Source of the DNA: DAOTXL01 sp034435455
GTDB taxonomy: Bacteria > Chloroflexota > Anaerolineae > JAAYZQ01
NCBI GenBank assembly: GCA_034435455.1
Contig: DAOTXL010000080.1
Span: forward strand, 1 to 64,000
Direction of reading: 5' to 3'
DNA: 64,000 nt
Shown: positions 43,048 through 51,588 of the stretch, one piece after another
How the letters are laid out: the number at the start of each line of letters is the position of its first letter
Numbering within the stretch: the stretch's first letter is position 1
Notes under the pieces: model-generated
Database searches by the model: none
What the model was told of the DNA's origin: nothing
What the model saw: the letters and a program-made list of their open reading frames with translations, nothing else
Position numbers and translations under genes: made by a program

Positions 43048-43397
43048 GGCCCTGCCACCGCTTCCACTTTCAGATAGAGGGTCAGTTGGGGAAAGACCAG
43101 GCGATAGGCACAGCCCCCTTTCAGGACGGCGCTTTCCCCCTGGCTGATGTGGGTGACCCGACCGCCGGCCTCGTGGATCTCGGCATATCCATCCAGGAGC
43201 CAGATCAGGCGGTCGTGGGGGGCGGCCTCCGGCTTCTGGCTCAGCGCGCCATATCCGCCGCAAATGCTGGCCCGGCAGCCGGCCATCGGGCCAAGGTCCA
43301 GCCCGACGTCGGCCTGGTCGCCGGCCAACACCTTGCCCGCGGCCAGTTTGCGCACCTGCTTTTTGATCTGTTCGACATCGCTTACCCTGGGCTGCAT
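43044..43397 (-). CDS. Cupin, EutQ-like
   Basis: 117 residues forming one beta-barrel: RASICGGYGALSQKPEAAPHDRLIWLLDGYAEIHEAGG then SQGESAVLKGGCAYRLVF (quoted in part). It resembles the cupin half of EutQ from ethanolamine microcompartments. Coupled to the activase. Ligand unknown. Confidence 0.65.
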   Translation of the reverse strand: MQPRVSDVEQIKKQVRKLAAGKVLAGDQADVGLDLGPMAGCRASICGGYGALSQKPEAAPHDRLIWLLDGYAEIHEAGGRVTHISQGESAVLKGGCAYRLVFPQLTLYLKVEAVAGP

Positions 43398-43448
43398 AGT
43401 GTCCTCCTGCTGAGGGTCGGCAAAGGTCCACGGCCGGCCAGGCGTACC

Positions 43449-44492
43449 CTATCCGGCCCTTTCGTCCGCTTCTGCCAGCCGCCGGCCATACCAGCGCCTG
43501 TAGTATTCCAGGTATTCGCCGCTCTTGATCTTGCGCCACCACCCCTCATTTTCGGTGTACCAGCGAACCGTTTTCTCGATGGCCTGCTCAAAGGTGTGGC
43601 CGCTCCGCCAGCCCAGGGCGCGGATCTTGTCCACATTGAGCGAGTAGCGGCGGTCGTGGCCGGGCCGGTCTGTCACGTGGCGGATCAGGCTGTGCGGTTT
43701 GCCCAGCAGGTCGAGGATGGCGCGGGCCATGACAATATTCTCCGTCTCCACGCCGGTGCCCAGGTTGTATACCTGGCCCGGCTGACCCCGATGCAACACC
43801 AGGTCAATGCCTTCGCAGTGATCGATCACGTACTGGTAATCGCGCTTCTGCTGCCCGTCGCCGTAGAGGGGCAGCGGCTGGTCCTCCAGGGCGTTGGTGA
43901 TGAACAGCGGCACCACCTTTTCCGGGTACTGGTAGGGGCCGATGTTGTTTGACCCCCGGGTGATGGTGACAGGCAGGCCAAAGCTGGTGTGGTAGGCCAG
44001 GCACAACAGGTCCCCGCCGGCCTTGCTGGCCGAGTAGGGGCTGCGCGGGGCCAGAGGGTCGGTCTCCAGGGAAGAGTGGCCTTCGGGAATATCGCCATAG
44101 ACCTCGTCGGTCGAAACCTGGTGGTATCGCTCGACCTGATACCTTTTTGCCGCCTCCAGCAAGACGTAGGTGCCGTACACATCGGTCCTGATAAAGGCAT
44201 CCGGTTCCAGGAGGGAACGATCTACGTGGGTTTCGGCGGCAAAGTTGACGATGGTATCGATCTGGTGGGCGCGCATGGCTGCCTCCACCGCTGCCGCATC
44301 GGCAATGTCGCCCCGGACAAAGGTGTAGCGGTCGGCAAAGCGCGCGGCCACGTCTTTCAGATTGTCCAGGTTGCCGGCGTAGGTCAGCTTGTCGAACACG
44401 ACGAGGCGATAGCCAGGATATTTTTCCAGCATGTATCGCACAAAGTTAGAGCCGATAAAGCCGGCTCCACCGGTGATCAGCAGATTTTGCAT
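43449..44492 (-). CDS. rfbB: dTDP-glucose 4,6-dehydratase
   Basis: 347 residues from the ATG at 44492. GGAGFIGSNF binds NAD; catalytic STDEVYGD and YSASKAGGD (Tyr-x3-Lys) are present, as is the N-terminal FAAETHVDRSL. It makes dTDP-4-keto-6-deoxyglucose for rhamnose or related deoxysugars. A nucleotidyltransferase lies at 46320. Confidence 0.94.
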   Translation of the reverse strand: MQNLLITGGAGFIGSNFVRYMLEKYPGYRLVVFDKLTYAGNLDNLKDVAARFADRYTFVRGDIADAAAVEAAMRAHQIDTIVNFAAETHVDRSLLEPDAFIRTDVYGTYVLLEAAKRYQVERYHQVSTDEVYGDIPEGHSSLETDPLAPRSPYSASKAGGDLLCLAYHTSFGLPVTITRGSNNIGPYQYPEKVVPLFITNALEDQPLPLYGDGQQKRDYQYVIDHCEGIDLVLHRGQPGQVYNLGTGVETENIVMARAILDLLGKPHSLIRHVTDRPGHDRRYSLNVDKIRALGWRSGHTFEQAIEKTVRWYTENEGWWRKIKSGEYLEYYRRWYGRRLAEADERAG

Positions 44493-44579
44493 CGGATACG
44501 CGACTCCTTCGGAAATCGTTTGGGTCCCCGGCGATCTGAGCCCGGCGGTGAGGCAGGGAGCATGGCCGCCGGGCAAGGC

Positions 44580-45986
44580 TCAGTTTGGTTTGCCGGCCCG
44601 GGCGCCCACCAGCCGCCGGATCCGCCGCACGACCTTGTCCGGTCGGGCGTAGCGCCCCCACAGGTACTTGACCCGCCGTCGGGCAGCGTTGATCGGCTTG
44701 CGCCGCTGGCTTTCGCGCAACGCCCATTGCAGGAACTCTGAGTCCTGGCCCCTGATCTTGATTTCCCACGGATTGCGGCGGTACTGGTCGTGGCTGGTGA
44801 TCAGGCTCAGATCGTGATCCAGGCAATAGTCGTACAGGTCGCTGCCGGGATGAGGGGTATAAAAGGCCGGGCTGTACCAGTCGGGGTCGATCTCTTTGAG
44901 CATCGAGATCGTGTCCATCACCTCCTCTTTGGTTTCGGTGGGCAGGCCCAACATATAGTTGGCCCAGATCTTGATGCCATATCTTTTGCAGATGCGGGCG
45001 GCTGCCAGGTTTTTCTCCCGCGTCGTGCCCTTGCGCAGGAACCTGAGCACCCGGTCGTTGCCGCTTTCAAAGCCGATAAAGTAGCCCTTCAGCCCCACTT
45101 CGGCCATGCGTCGGACCATATCCTCATGTTTGACCAGGATGTCGGCCCGGCTCTGGCAGAAGAAGGGTTGGGTAAAGCCCTCCGCCGCGTACAGGTCACA
45201 GAACTCCATCACCCAATCGCGGTTCTCGGTCAGGCAGTCGTCATGGAACATAAAGCTGGCGAAATGGTAGCGGTCGCGCAGCACCTTGAGCTCGGCGATG
45301 GTGCTGGCCGGGCTGCGCTTGCGGACCTGCCGGCCAAAGATGAGCCGCTCGGCCGGCTGGCAAAAGTTGCAGTTGTACCTGCACCCCCGCCCGGCGATGA
45401 TGGTCAGAAAGGGGGCCGGCAGGTCGGGCACAAAAGGCACCTCCGGCGAGTCGAGGGTGTAGCCGTACCGGCGCCATTCCTCCAGGAACAACTCCCGGTC
45501 GGGGAAGGGCAGGGCATCCAGGTCGGGCATCTCCCCCTCCAGGACGCGTTGTTCCGGCCGCCGGCCGGCCTGTAGTTCGCCCAACAACCAGGGGAAGGTG
45601 ATCTCCCCTTCCCGGGTGACGATGTAATCAAAGCAGGGGAGTTGGGCCACCTCTTCGACCATGATGGTCGGGTGCGGCCCACCGACCACCGTCACCGTCT
45701 GCGGCAACACCTCTTTGACGAGGCGGGCAGCCTGGGTGGCCGGGTTGTAATCCACACTCATCATCGTCAGGGCAGCAACGTCCGGCCGGCGACGCAGCAA
45801 CTCTTCCCGAAACTCATCCCAGCCGGACAGCGCCCGCAGGTCGATCAGGTCTATGGCAAAGCCTTGGGCCTTGGCCGCAGAGGACAGGTGGGCCAACCCG
45901 TGGCTCACCCAGCCGGCCTCCATCCCCTTGCCCAGGCTGTTGAATCCATACCCGGCAATGCCGGGGTAGATCAGGGTTGTCTTCAT
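44580..45986 (-). CDS. B12-binding radical SAM protein
   Basis: 468 residues. The N-terminal cobalamin-binding fold spans about 1-150. A radical SAM Cys motif, GRGCRYNCNFCQ (C-x3-C-x2-C), lies near residue 203, followed by GLKGYFIGFESGNDRVL and ANYMLGLPTETKEE. A basic C-terminal tail ends it. Such proteins often methylate or rearrange lipids, glycans or cofactors. Its place between rfbB and rmlA-like genes suggests surface polymer or lipid modification. Confidence 0.85.
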   Translation of the reverse strand: MKTTLIYPGIAGYGFNSLGKGMEAGWVSHGLAHLSSAAKAQGFAIDLIDLRALSGWDEFREELLRRRPDVAALTMMSVDYNPATQAARLVKEVLPQTVTVVGGPHPTIMVEEVAQLPCFDYIVTREGEITFPWLLGELQAGRRPEQRVLEGEMPDLDALPFPDRELFLEEWRRYGYTLDSPEVPFVPDLPAPFLTIIAGRGCRYNCNFCQPAERLIFGRQVRKRSPASTIAELKVLRDRYHFASFMFHDDCLTENRDWVMEFCDLYAAEGFTQPFFCQSRADILVKHEDMVRRMAEVGLKGYFIGFESGNDRVLRFLRKGTTREKNLAAARICKRYGIKIWANYMLGLPTETKEEVMDTISMLKEIDPDWYSPAFYTPHPGSDLYDYCLDHDLSLITSHDQYRRNPWEIKIRGQDSEFLQWALRESQRRKPINAARRRVKYLWGRYARPDKVVRRIRRLVGARAGKPN

Positions 45987-46091
45987 CTGCTACACCTCAG
46001 AACGTACCGGCAGCGGATGCCAGGCGGCGATCCCCCACCGCCTGGCATCCGGCCTCCGTCGAACCGCCCCTGTGGCCGGCGGCCCGGCAGG

Positions 46092-46184
46092 TTACTTTCT
46101 GCGCTGCCAGCGCGTGAGCTTGAGCATTTTTCGATGCTTGTGTTTGGCTGCTTTCTTCTTGCGCCATTTCTTGACAGAGCCCAC
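46092..46184 (-). CDS. Tiny ribosomal protein bS22-like (AURKAIP1/COX24 domain)
   Basis: 30 residues from a GTG, with AGGAGGT 6 nt upstream. It starts MGSVKKWRKKK and ends LKLTRWQRRK; half the residues are Lys/Arg. This matches the 30-35-residue bS22-like proteins of Actinobacteria and Chloroflexota (MGSV..KKRRKR.. KKHRK.. RTR.QRRK pattern). Longer reading frames overlap it but have no such signature. It lies between the radical SAM and rmlA-like genes. Confidence 0.85.
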   Translation of the reverse strand: MGSVKKWRKKKAAKHKHRKMLKLTRWQRRK

Positions 46185-46319
46185 GCTTCCACCTCCTTTC
46201 ACGGTGAATATCAGGGATTGATGTACGCGCTCGGATCCTATCCGGTTCTATCCGCCGTTCCCACCATCCCCAACCTGCAACCCGGCAACCAACCCCTGCG
46301 CCTTGACCCCCGCGACCTG

Positions 46320-47390
46320 TCACAGAATCCCGACGTTGCTGTGATCGCCCAGCGTCATCTTGAGCGCCTTGGGCTTGATGGGCGAGCGGGTGATGACCGA
46401 GTTCCGCCCGATCAGGCTATCGGCGATGCGGTACGGGATGTCCAGGATATGGCTGTGCTCCAGCACGATGCTGTGTTCGATCTCGCTGTTTTCGATGAGC
46501 ACGTGATGATAGATAGAGGTAAACGGCCCGACATACGAATTGACAATGCGCGTATCCTCGCCGATGATGGCCGGCCCCCGGACGCGGCTATTGATGATTT
46601 CTGCGCCTTTCTCGATGGTTACCTTGCCGTTAACCTGCGAATCGCGGTCCACATACCCCTCGATGCTGTGCTCGATCTCGTCCAGAACCAGGTCGTTGGC
46701 CTCCAGCATCTCGCCCGGCTCGCCGGTATCGATCCACCAGCCCCGGTGGATGTAGGGATGGACGTTGTACCCGTGGTCCACCAGGTATTGGATGGCATCG
46801 GTGATCTCTAGCTCACCCCGCCATGAGGGCTTGATGGCGTGCACCGCCTCCCAGATATGCTCGCCGAACATATAGATGCCCACCAGCACCAGGTTGCTGG
46901 GTGGATCGCGCGGTTTTTCTACCAGGCGGAGGATGCGCCCCGTGTCGGGGTCCAGTTCGGCCACGCCATAACGGGAGGGGTTGTGGACCGGCGTCAACAC
47001 CACCTGGCAATCGTAGCCGCTGCCCTCGAACTCCCGGATCAGGGTAGAGATGCCGCCCTGGATGACATTGTCGCCCAGAAACATGACAAACTTGTCGTTT
47101 CCAAGGTATTCCTGGCTGACCTTGACGGCGTGGGCCAGGCCCAGAGGCTGCTCTTGTTGGATGTAGGTGATCTGAACATCCCAGCGCCTCCCCGTACCCA
47201 CCGCTTCCTTGACCTCTCTGGCCGTGTCGCCGACCACGATGCCGATGTCGGTGATACCCGCATCGCGGATGGCTTCGATGACGCGGAAGAGGATCGGCTT
47301 GTTGGCGACCGGCACCAACTGCTTGGCGCTGGTATAGGTGATCGGATAGAGGCGGGTTCCCTTCCCCCCACTCAGGATTAATCCTTTCAT
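46320..47390 (-). CDS. Glucose-1-phosphate thymidylyltransferase (long, RmlA-like with left-handed beta helix)
   Basis: 356 residues. Nucleotidyltransferase N-terminus LILSGGKGTRLYP, FLGDNV metal site, VEKP and WIDTGEPGEML. The C-terminal 110 residues are hexapeptide repeats (GKVTIEKGAEIINSRVRGPAIIGE, quoted in part). This long form is common in Chloroflexota and Actinobacteria. It supplies dTDP-glucose for the rfbB product. Confidence 0.9.
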   Translation of the reverse strand: MKGLILSGGKGTRLYPITYTSAKQLVPVANKPILFRVIEAIRDAGITDIGIVVGDTAREVKEAVGTGRRWDVQITYIQQEQPLGLAHAVKVSQEYLGNDKFVMFLGDNVIQGGISTLIREFEGSGYDCQVVLTPVHNPSRYGVAELDPDTGRILRLVEKPRDPPSNLVLVGIYMFGEHIWEAVHAIKPSWRGELEITDAIQYLVDHGYNVHPYIHRGWWIDTGEPGEMLEANDLVLDEIEHSIEGYVDRDSQVNGKVTIEKGAEIINSRVRGPAIIGEDTRIVNSYVGPFTSIYHHVLIENSEIEHSIVLEHSHILDIPYRIADSLIGRNSVITRSPIKPKALKMTLGDHSNVGIL

Positions 47391-47430
47391 GGTCCTTTCA
47401 CTCCCTTTAAAATAAACGGCGGACGGTATT

Positions 47431-47451
47431 GGGCAGCCGCGAGGGCTGCCC
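47431..47451. terminator. GGGCAGCC hairpin
   Basis: An 8-bp stem (47431-47438 with 47444-47451) between the coiled-coil gene and the rmlA-like gene. No T-run; possible weak terminator. Confidence 0.4.
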
Positions 47452-47505
47452 CTGCCATTTTCATCCCTGGGGATGTGCCAGGGAACAGGACGACTCCGGG
47501 GTTAC

Positions 47506-48021
47506 TCAGGCAAAAACAGCCGCTTCCAGGCGGGATACGCGCTGTTCCAGCCCTTCGATCGCTTTACGGGTGACCATCTCTTCTTGCATGTTCCGCAGAA
47601 TGCTCCTGATCTCGGCCAGCTCATCTTCCAGGGCCGTCATACGCCGCTCCATTCGCCAGGACAGGTCCTCCACCCGCTGCTCCAGGCGCTCCACCCGCCG
47701 GAGGAGCCGTTGATGATCGGCCTCTAATGCATTCATGAGGGGATGCAAGACATCCTCCACCAGGTCCTGGATCTCGGCGTCCAGCCGTTCATTGGTCTGG
47801 GCGATCTCCTGGTGGAGCAGCTCCATCTCGCCCCTGAACTCCCGGCGTACCTGCTCGTTGGCCTGGGCGAACTCCTGGCGCAGCTGCTCGTTGGCCTGGG
47901 CGATGTCGGCCTTGAGCTCCTGGCGCAGGGGATCGATCAGTTCTTCTTTGAGCTCCCGCTTGAACGGGACCAGGGCAGCCTGCACCGCTTCGATCAGGTC
48001 CTGTCTTTCCCTTTCTGTCAT
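47506..48021 (-). CDS. Coiled-coil protein
   Basis: 171 residues from the ATG at 48021, 1 nt after the aldolase stop, with GAGGAGGA upstream. Almost entirely amphipathic helix rich in Glu, Gln and Arg, with heptads throughout. Repeats such as QANEQLRQEFAQANEQVRREF suggest internal duplication. No catalytic motif. Being last in the microcompartment operon, it could be a scaffold or adaptor (inference). Confidence 0.65.
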   Translation of the reverse strand: MTERERQDLIEAVQAALVPFKRELKEELIDPLRQELKADIAQANEQLRQEFAQANEQVRREFRGEMELLHQEIAQTNERLDAEIQDLVEDVLHPLMNALEADHQRLLRRVERLEQRVEDLSWRMERRMTALEDELAEIRSILRNMQEEMVTRKAIEGLEQRVSRLEAAVFA

Positions 48022-48022
48022 T

Positions 48023-48817
48023 TTATCCTCCTCGCAATCCAGCCCGCACGGCATCGGCAATTCGGGCGGCCCATTCTTGCTCCTCGGCCGCCGGGTAGCT
48101 ATCCCCCAGCAGGCAGATCGAGCAGCCCTGGCACAGGTCGCGCCCCTGGCGCTGGAGCAGTTCGCGTCGCTTTTCGGCCAGCTTTTCCACCGCCTGCGGC
48201 GAGAGGGTCCCCACCCGGCCCAACTGGTGGGCTGCCAGGGTGATCTGCGCTGCCTGTTCCACCCTCTCCAGGCGCAGGTAGGCCTCCCACAGCGTCTGGC
48301 CCACCGTCAGGCTTCCGTGGTGGGCCAGGATGATGGCATCGTGGTCGCCGATGGCCTGTCGGATGCTTTCCGGCACCTCGAACGTGCCCGGCGTGGCATA
48401 CCCGGCCGTTGGAATGCTCCCCAGGCTGACGATCACCTCCGGGATGACACATCGTGCCAGCGACACCCCGGCGATGCTAAAGGCCGTGGCGATGGGAGGA
48501 TGGGCGTGGACCACGGCCCTCACATCGGGTCGGCGGCGATACACCTCCAGGTGCATCAGGATCTCGGACGAGGGGCGCTCCTCCCGCCCACGGTACGATG
48601 AAACCGGCTTGCCGTCCAGGGTGACGACCACCAGGCTATCGGCCGAAAGGAAGCCTTTGCTCAGGCCGCTGGGTGTGGTCAGCAACCGGTCGGCGCCCAG
48701 GCGGGCCGACAGGTTGCCATCGGTGGAAGCCACATAGCCCCGCTCCCACATCAACCGTCCCACGCGGACCATCTCTTCCCGCAGTTCGTGCTCCGTGGCA
48801 CGCCGCTGATCGGCCAT
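48023..48817 (-). CDS. Class II aldolase (fuculose-phosphate aldolase-like)
   Basis: 264 residues. GNLSARLGADRLLTTPSGLSKG (quoted in part) binds phosphate; zinc His are in VVHAHPP and ILAHHGSLT. The enzyme would split a sugar phosphate into dihydroxyacetone phosphate and an aldehyde such as lactaldehyde. The C-terminal extension with CQGCSIC and a helix (EEQEWAARIADAVRAGL) is not in standard aldolases and might be an encapsulation peptide. It ends the shell-protein operon. Confidence 0.85.
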   Translation of the reverse strand: MADQRRATEHELREEMVRVGRLMWERGYVASTDGNLSARLGADRLLTTPSGLSKGFLSADSLVVVTLDGKPVSSYRGREERPSSEILMHLEVYRRRPDVRAVVHAHPPIATAFSIAGVSLARCVIPEVIVSLGSIPTAGYATPGTFEVPESIRQAIGDHDAIILAHHGSLTVGQTLWEAYLRLERVEQAAQITLAAHQLGRVGTLSPQAVEKLAEKRRELLQRQGRDLCQGCSICLLGDSYPAAEEQEWAARIADAVRAGLRGG

Positions 48818-48825
48818 CCCCCTCT

Positions 48826-49101
48826 CTACTCTCTAATATCCAATTCGTCCACAATGCCCACGATCACCGCCCGGATCGCCCCATCCGGCTCGCGGCCCAC
48901 AATCTGCCGCGCCGAGTTGCCCTCGTCCAGCACCAATACCCGGTCGCCCACACCGGCCTGGACCATGTCCACGGCGATGTCGTATCGGGCCGTGGGCCGG
49001 CCCTCCAGGTCCAGCCGGTCCACCACCAGCAGCTTGCGGCCCCGGTATATCTCGTTCTTGATAGTGGCCACCACCGTGCCACACACCCGCCCGATATACA
49101 T
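48826..49101 (-). CDS. eutN: EutN/CcmL-type microcompartment vertex protein
   Basis: 91 residues. MYIGRVCGTVVATIKNEIYRGRKLLVV and the C-terminal AVIVGIVDELDIRE (quoted in part) are the BMC-P hallmark. Pentamers of this family cap shell vertices. It abuts the next upstream gene by 1 nt. Confidence 0.92.
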   Translation of the reverse strand: MYIGRVCGTVVATIKNEIYRGRKLLVVDRLDLEGRPTARYDIAVDMVQAGVGDRVLVLDEGNSARQIVGREPDGAIRAVIVGIVDELDIRE

Positions 49102-49370
49102 CAGCGCACGTCCACCTGGTCCACAATGCCGACGATGGCATGATCCACCGGCACAAAGGTCTCCGGCAAGGCCAGCGCGGCCTCGCGGATGCCGATGATG
49201 AATACCAGCTCCCCCGGCCCGGCCTGGGCCGTCCCATCGGCGGCGACCAGCGGTTCGCCGACCGGCTGCTGGCGTTTATCCAGCGGCTGGACGATCAGGA
49301 GTTTGACCCCTTCCAGGCCCGCTGCTTTGCGCGTGGCGACTAAGGTGCCGATCACCCGGGCAAACTGCAT
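49101..49370 (-). CDS. eutN: EutN/CcmL-type microcompartment vertex protein, second copy
   Basis: 89 residues. MQFARVIGTLVATRKAAGLEG and HAIVGIVDQVDVR match BMC-P. It differs considerably from its neighbour at 48826, so the two may form different vertices or mixed pentamers. Confidence 0.92.
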   Translation of the reverse strand: MQFARVIGTLVATRKAAGLEGVKLLIVQPLDKRQQPVGEPLVAADGTAQAGPGELVFIIGIREAALALPETFVPVDHAIVGIVDQVDVR

Positions 49371-49383
49371 GGGATGGTTCCTC

Positions 49384-49950
49384 TTACAGAATCCTGGCCC
49401 ACATCTGTTCGTGGAGCTGTGGGATGATCACCTGGCGGACCAGCAGCCCTTCCTGCCTGACCAACGCCAGGCCGGCAGCCATCGCTGCCTCCACGTCGGC
49501 CACAATCCCTTCCATCAACACGAAACTTTTGCCGCCCAGGCCGTTGGCCAGACGGATCTCCAGCAATCGGACGTCGGCCGCTTTGACGGCAGCGTCGGCG
49601 GCGACGATGCACACCGCCGCCGTTACCGTTTCGATGATGCCCAACGCCTCGCCGGCGGCCACGGCGTCCCCCCGGGGCAGCGTCGTGCTCATCAGCGCCG
49701 GAAAGACCGAACGGTGCACATTGGGCAAGAACAACTGGTCCACCAGCGCATCGGCAGCGGTGGCCACCCCCACCTGGAACGACTCGCGTACCGGCCCCAC
49801 CTCGCCGCCGATGAGCACCATGTACTTGCCCGGGCAGATCGGCCGGGCCTCCAGCAGTTGGACGACGGCCTTTTTGACCATGGCATCGCCGACCAGGATG
49901 CCGGCGGCGACGCTGTTGGTCTCCACCAGGGCGATGGCCGGCTCGATCAT
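49384..49950 (-). CDS. Trimeric shell protein (BMC-T, PduT-like)
   Basis: 188 residues with two tandem BMC domains (AIALVETNSVAAGILVGDAMV and ALGIIETVTAAVCIVAADAAVK, quoted in part). Cys39 in PICPGKY sits where PduT coordinates a [4Fe-4S] cluster at the trimer centre. The start overlaps the ATPase stop as ATGA. With the PduS-like protein it could conduct electrons through the shell. Confidence 0.9.
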   Translation of the reverse strand: MIEPAIALVETNSVAAGILVGDAMVKKAVVQLLEARPICPGKYMVLIGGEVGPVRESFQVGVATAADALVDQLFLPNVHRSVFPALMSTTLPRGDAVAAGEALGIIETVTAAVCIVAADAAVKAADVRLLEIRLANGLGGKSFVLMEGIVADVEAAMAAGLALVRQEGLLVRQVIIPQLHEQMWARIL

Positions 49951-51062
49951 GCCTGTGTCTCCCCCTGTCCTCCCGCCAGATGGACAATCTGCCGGGCCAG
50001 CGCCCGGAGGGCCACCGCCAGCGGCGAGTCGGGGTGGCTCAAGACCACCGGTGGGCGGCTGCCGCTCGCCGGGGCGTACTCCTCCGGCACCCAGGGCAGG
50101 ACGGCAACCGGCGGGCAGCCCCACCACCCCTCCGCCTCTTGCCTCAGCGGCTGTTCGTCCGGCGTCATCATGTTCAACACCGGCCAGACCGATAACGACC
50201 CTCCCCCTGCCCTGCGGAGCGCCGCGATGGTCACCTGGGCTTTGGCCAGGATGTCCGGCTCCGGCGTCAGCACCAGCAGGACCAGCGACGACGACTCCAC
50301 GAGGACCGACGCCAGCGGCCCCAGGTGGAGCGGCGTATCCAGGAGGAGGTAATCGTTCCATTCCCGGAGCGTATGCAGGAGCCAGCCCACCTCTTCGGTC
50401 GCCGCCGGTCCCTTCTCCGGAGCGGGCAGGATGAACAGCCCTTTTCTGTGGTAGATCAGGCTGGAGGCCAGCGCTTCGGCGTCGCCCGCCGACAGGCCCG
50501 ACCATGTCCCCGTCGTCGTCAGGCCCAGCCGTTCGCTCACCCCTCCCCCCGGCCCGACCAGGTCGGCGAGGGTGACCTGGCAGCCTTTTTCCTCGGCCAG
50601 GCACACCCCCAGATTGGTGGCCAGCGTCGTTGCCCCAACCCCCTTTTTCAGCCGCAGGATCAGGACCTGATAGCCCAACGGCTCTGCAGGGCAGGCTCTG
50701 CCGGCCAGCAACTGCTGCACCTCCTGGGCCAGCTCTTTGCCCCGGAACGGTTTGGGGACGTGGATGTCGGCTCCTGCCTGGAGGGCCATTTGCCTGTCCA
50801 CCGGCTGTCCCCGGGCCGTCAGCACGACGATAACCGCCCGGGCGGTGCGCGGATCGCGGCGCAGGCGGCGGCATACCTCGTAGCCATCCATGCCGGGCAT
50901 CATCACATCCACGAGGATGGCATCAGGCCGCAGGGAGGCCGCTTTGTGCAGCCCCTCCGGGCCGGAGGTGGCCGTTTCCACTTCCAGGCCGGCGCCGATC
51001 AGAAACTGGGCGATGATCGTCGCCAGGGACGCTTCGTCATCAATCACCAGAACGCCGGGCAT
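49947..51062 (-). CDS. Receiver domain fused to a TadZ/CpaE-type ATPase
   Basis: 371 residues. Receiver at 1-120 (VLVIDDEAS, AILVDVMMPGMDG, VPKPFRG). Then a MinD/ParA-like ATPase with deviant Walker A KKGVGATTLATNLG, which keeps the signature Lys but has Ala where the usual second Lys lies, as in TadZ/CpaE. LLLDTPLHLG follows. Placed among shell genes and coupled to BMC-T, it could position microcompartments as McdA does for carboxysomes (inference). TadZ for pilus assembly is the alternative, but no pilus gene is near. Confidence 0.85.
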   Translation of the reverse strand: MPGVLVIDDEASLATIIAQFLIGAGLEVETATSGPEGLHKAASLRPDAILVDVMMPGMDGYEVCRRLRRDPRTARAVIVVLTARGQPVDRQMALQAGADIHVPKPFRGKELAQEVQQLLAGRACPAEPLGYQVLILRLKKGVGATTLATNLGVCLAEEKGCQVTLADLVGPGGGVSERLGLTTTGTWSGLSAGDAEALASSLIYHRKGLFILPAPEKGPAATEEVGWLLHTLREWNDYLLLDTPLHLGPLASVLVESSSLVLLVLTPEPDILAKAQVTIAALRRAGGGSLSVWPVLNMMTPDEQPLRQEAEGWWGCPPVAVLPWVPEEYAPASGSRPPVVLSHPDSPLAVALRALARQIVHLAGGQGETQA

Positions 51063-51081
51063 GATCTCGTCCCCCTTTCGC

Positions 51082-51579
51082 CTACTCCCCCAGACACAGG
51101 CCCTCCATCTGGGCCCGGTTGACCAGGATCGCCTCGCCGTGGAACGTCACCTCGGGCAGGCCCACGATCTGGACGGTGGCGTTCGTCACAACGAGAAACG
51201 GCTCCAGAATGGCCGGGGAAAAGGCCCGTAAATCAAAACGGGGTGGACCAGCAAAACTCCCCCGTATTTCAAAGCCGGGCAAAATAGCCAGAACCTCGTA
51301 GCCCTGGCTGGTCAAGCGGCCGGTATCCGGCAGGCGCACCTCGCGCATCGGCACGATCACAAAGCTTATCTTCTCTTTCGACAGATAGGCCACCGGCGCG
51401 TAGGCCCCGATCTCACCCGGCCTGTCCAGGCGCGACACGTAGAGGTTGAACACCAGCAGGTAGGATTGAGACCGGTCGTTGAGCAGATCGCTCAACGGTT
51501 TATGGCCGGTCTGTACCTGACCGGAGATGCGATGGGTCGCGGTGATAAAGTCGGCTGTAGTCAGAGTATCGGTTTGCAT
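51082..51579 (-). CDS. Hypothetical protein of the microcompartment locus
   Basis: 165 residues, mostly beta-strand by composition. VTFHGEAILVN near the end follows a VGLPEV turn; no signal or membrane helix. It lies between the PduS-like and receiver-ATPase genes, 9 and 19 nt from them, so it belongs to the operon. Family unknown. Confidence 0.6.
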   Translation of the reverse strand: MQTDTLTTADFITATHRISGQVQTGHKPLSDLLNDRSQSYLLVFNLYVSRLDRPGEIGAYAPVAYLSKEKISFVIVPMREVRLPDTGRLTSQGYEVLAILPGFEIRGSFAGPPRFDLRAFSPAILEPFLVVTNATVQIVGLPEVTFHGEAILVNRAQMEGLCLGE

Positions 51580-51588
51580 CTTTCCATT

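Noticed and set aside
45997..46323. Longer minus-strand frame overlapping the tiny ribosomal protein
   Set aside because: It has no ribosome site or family match, whereas the 30-codon frame has both.
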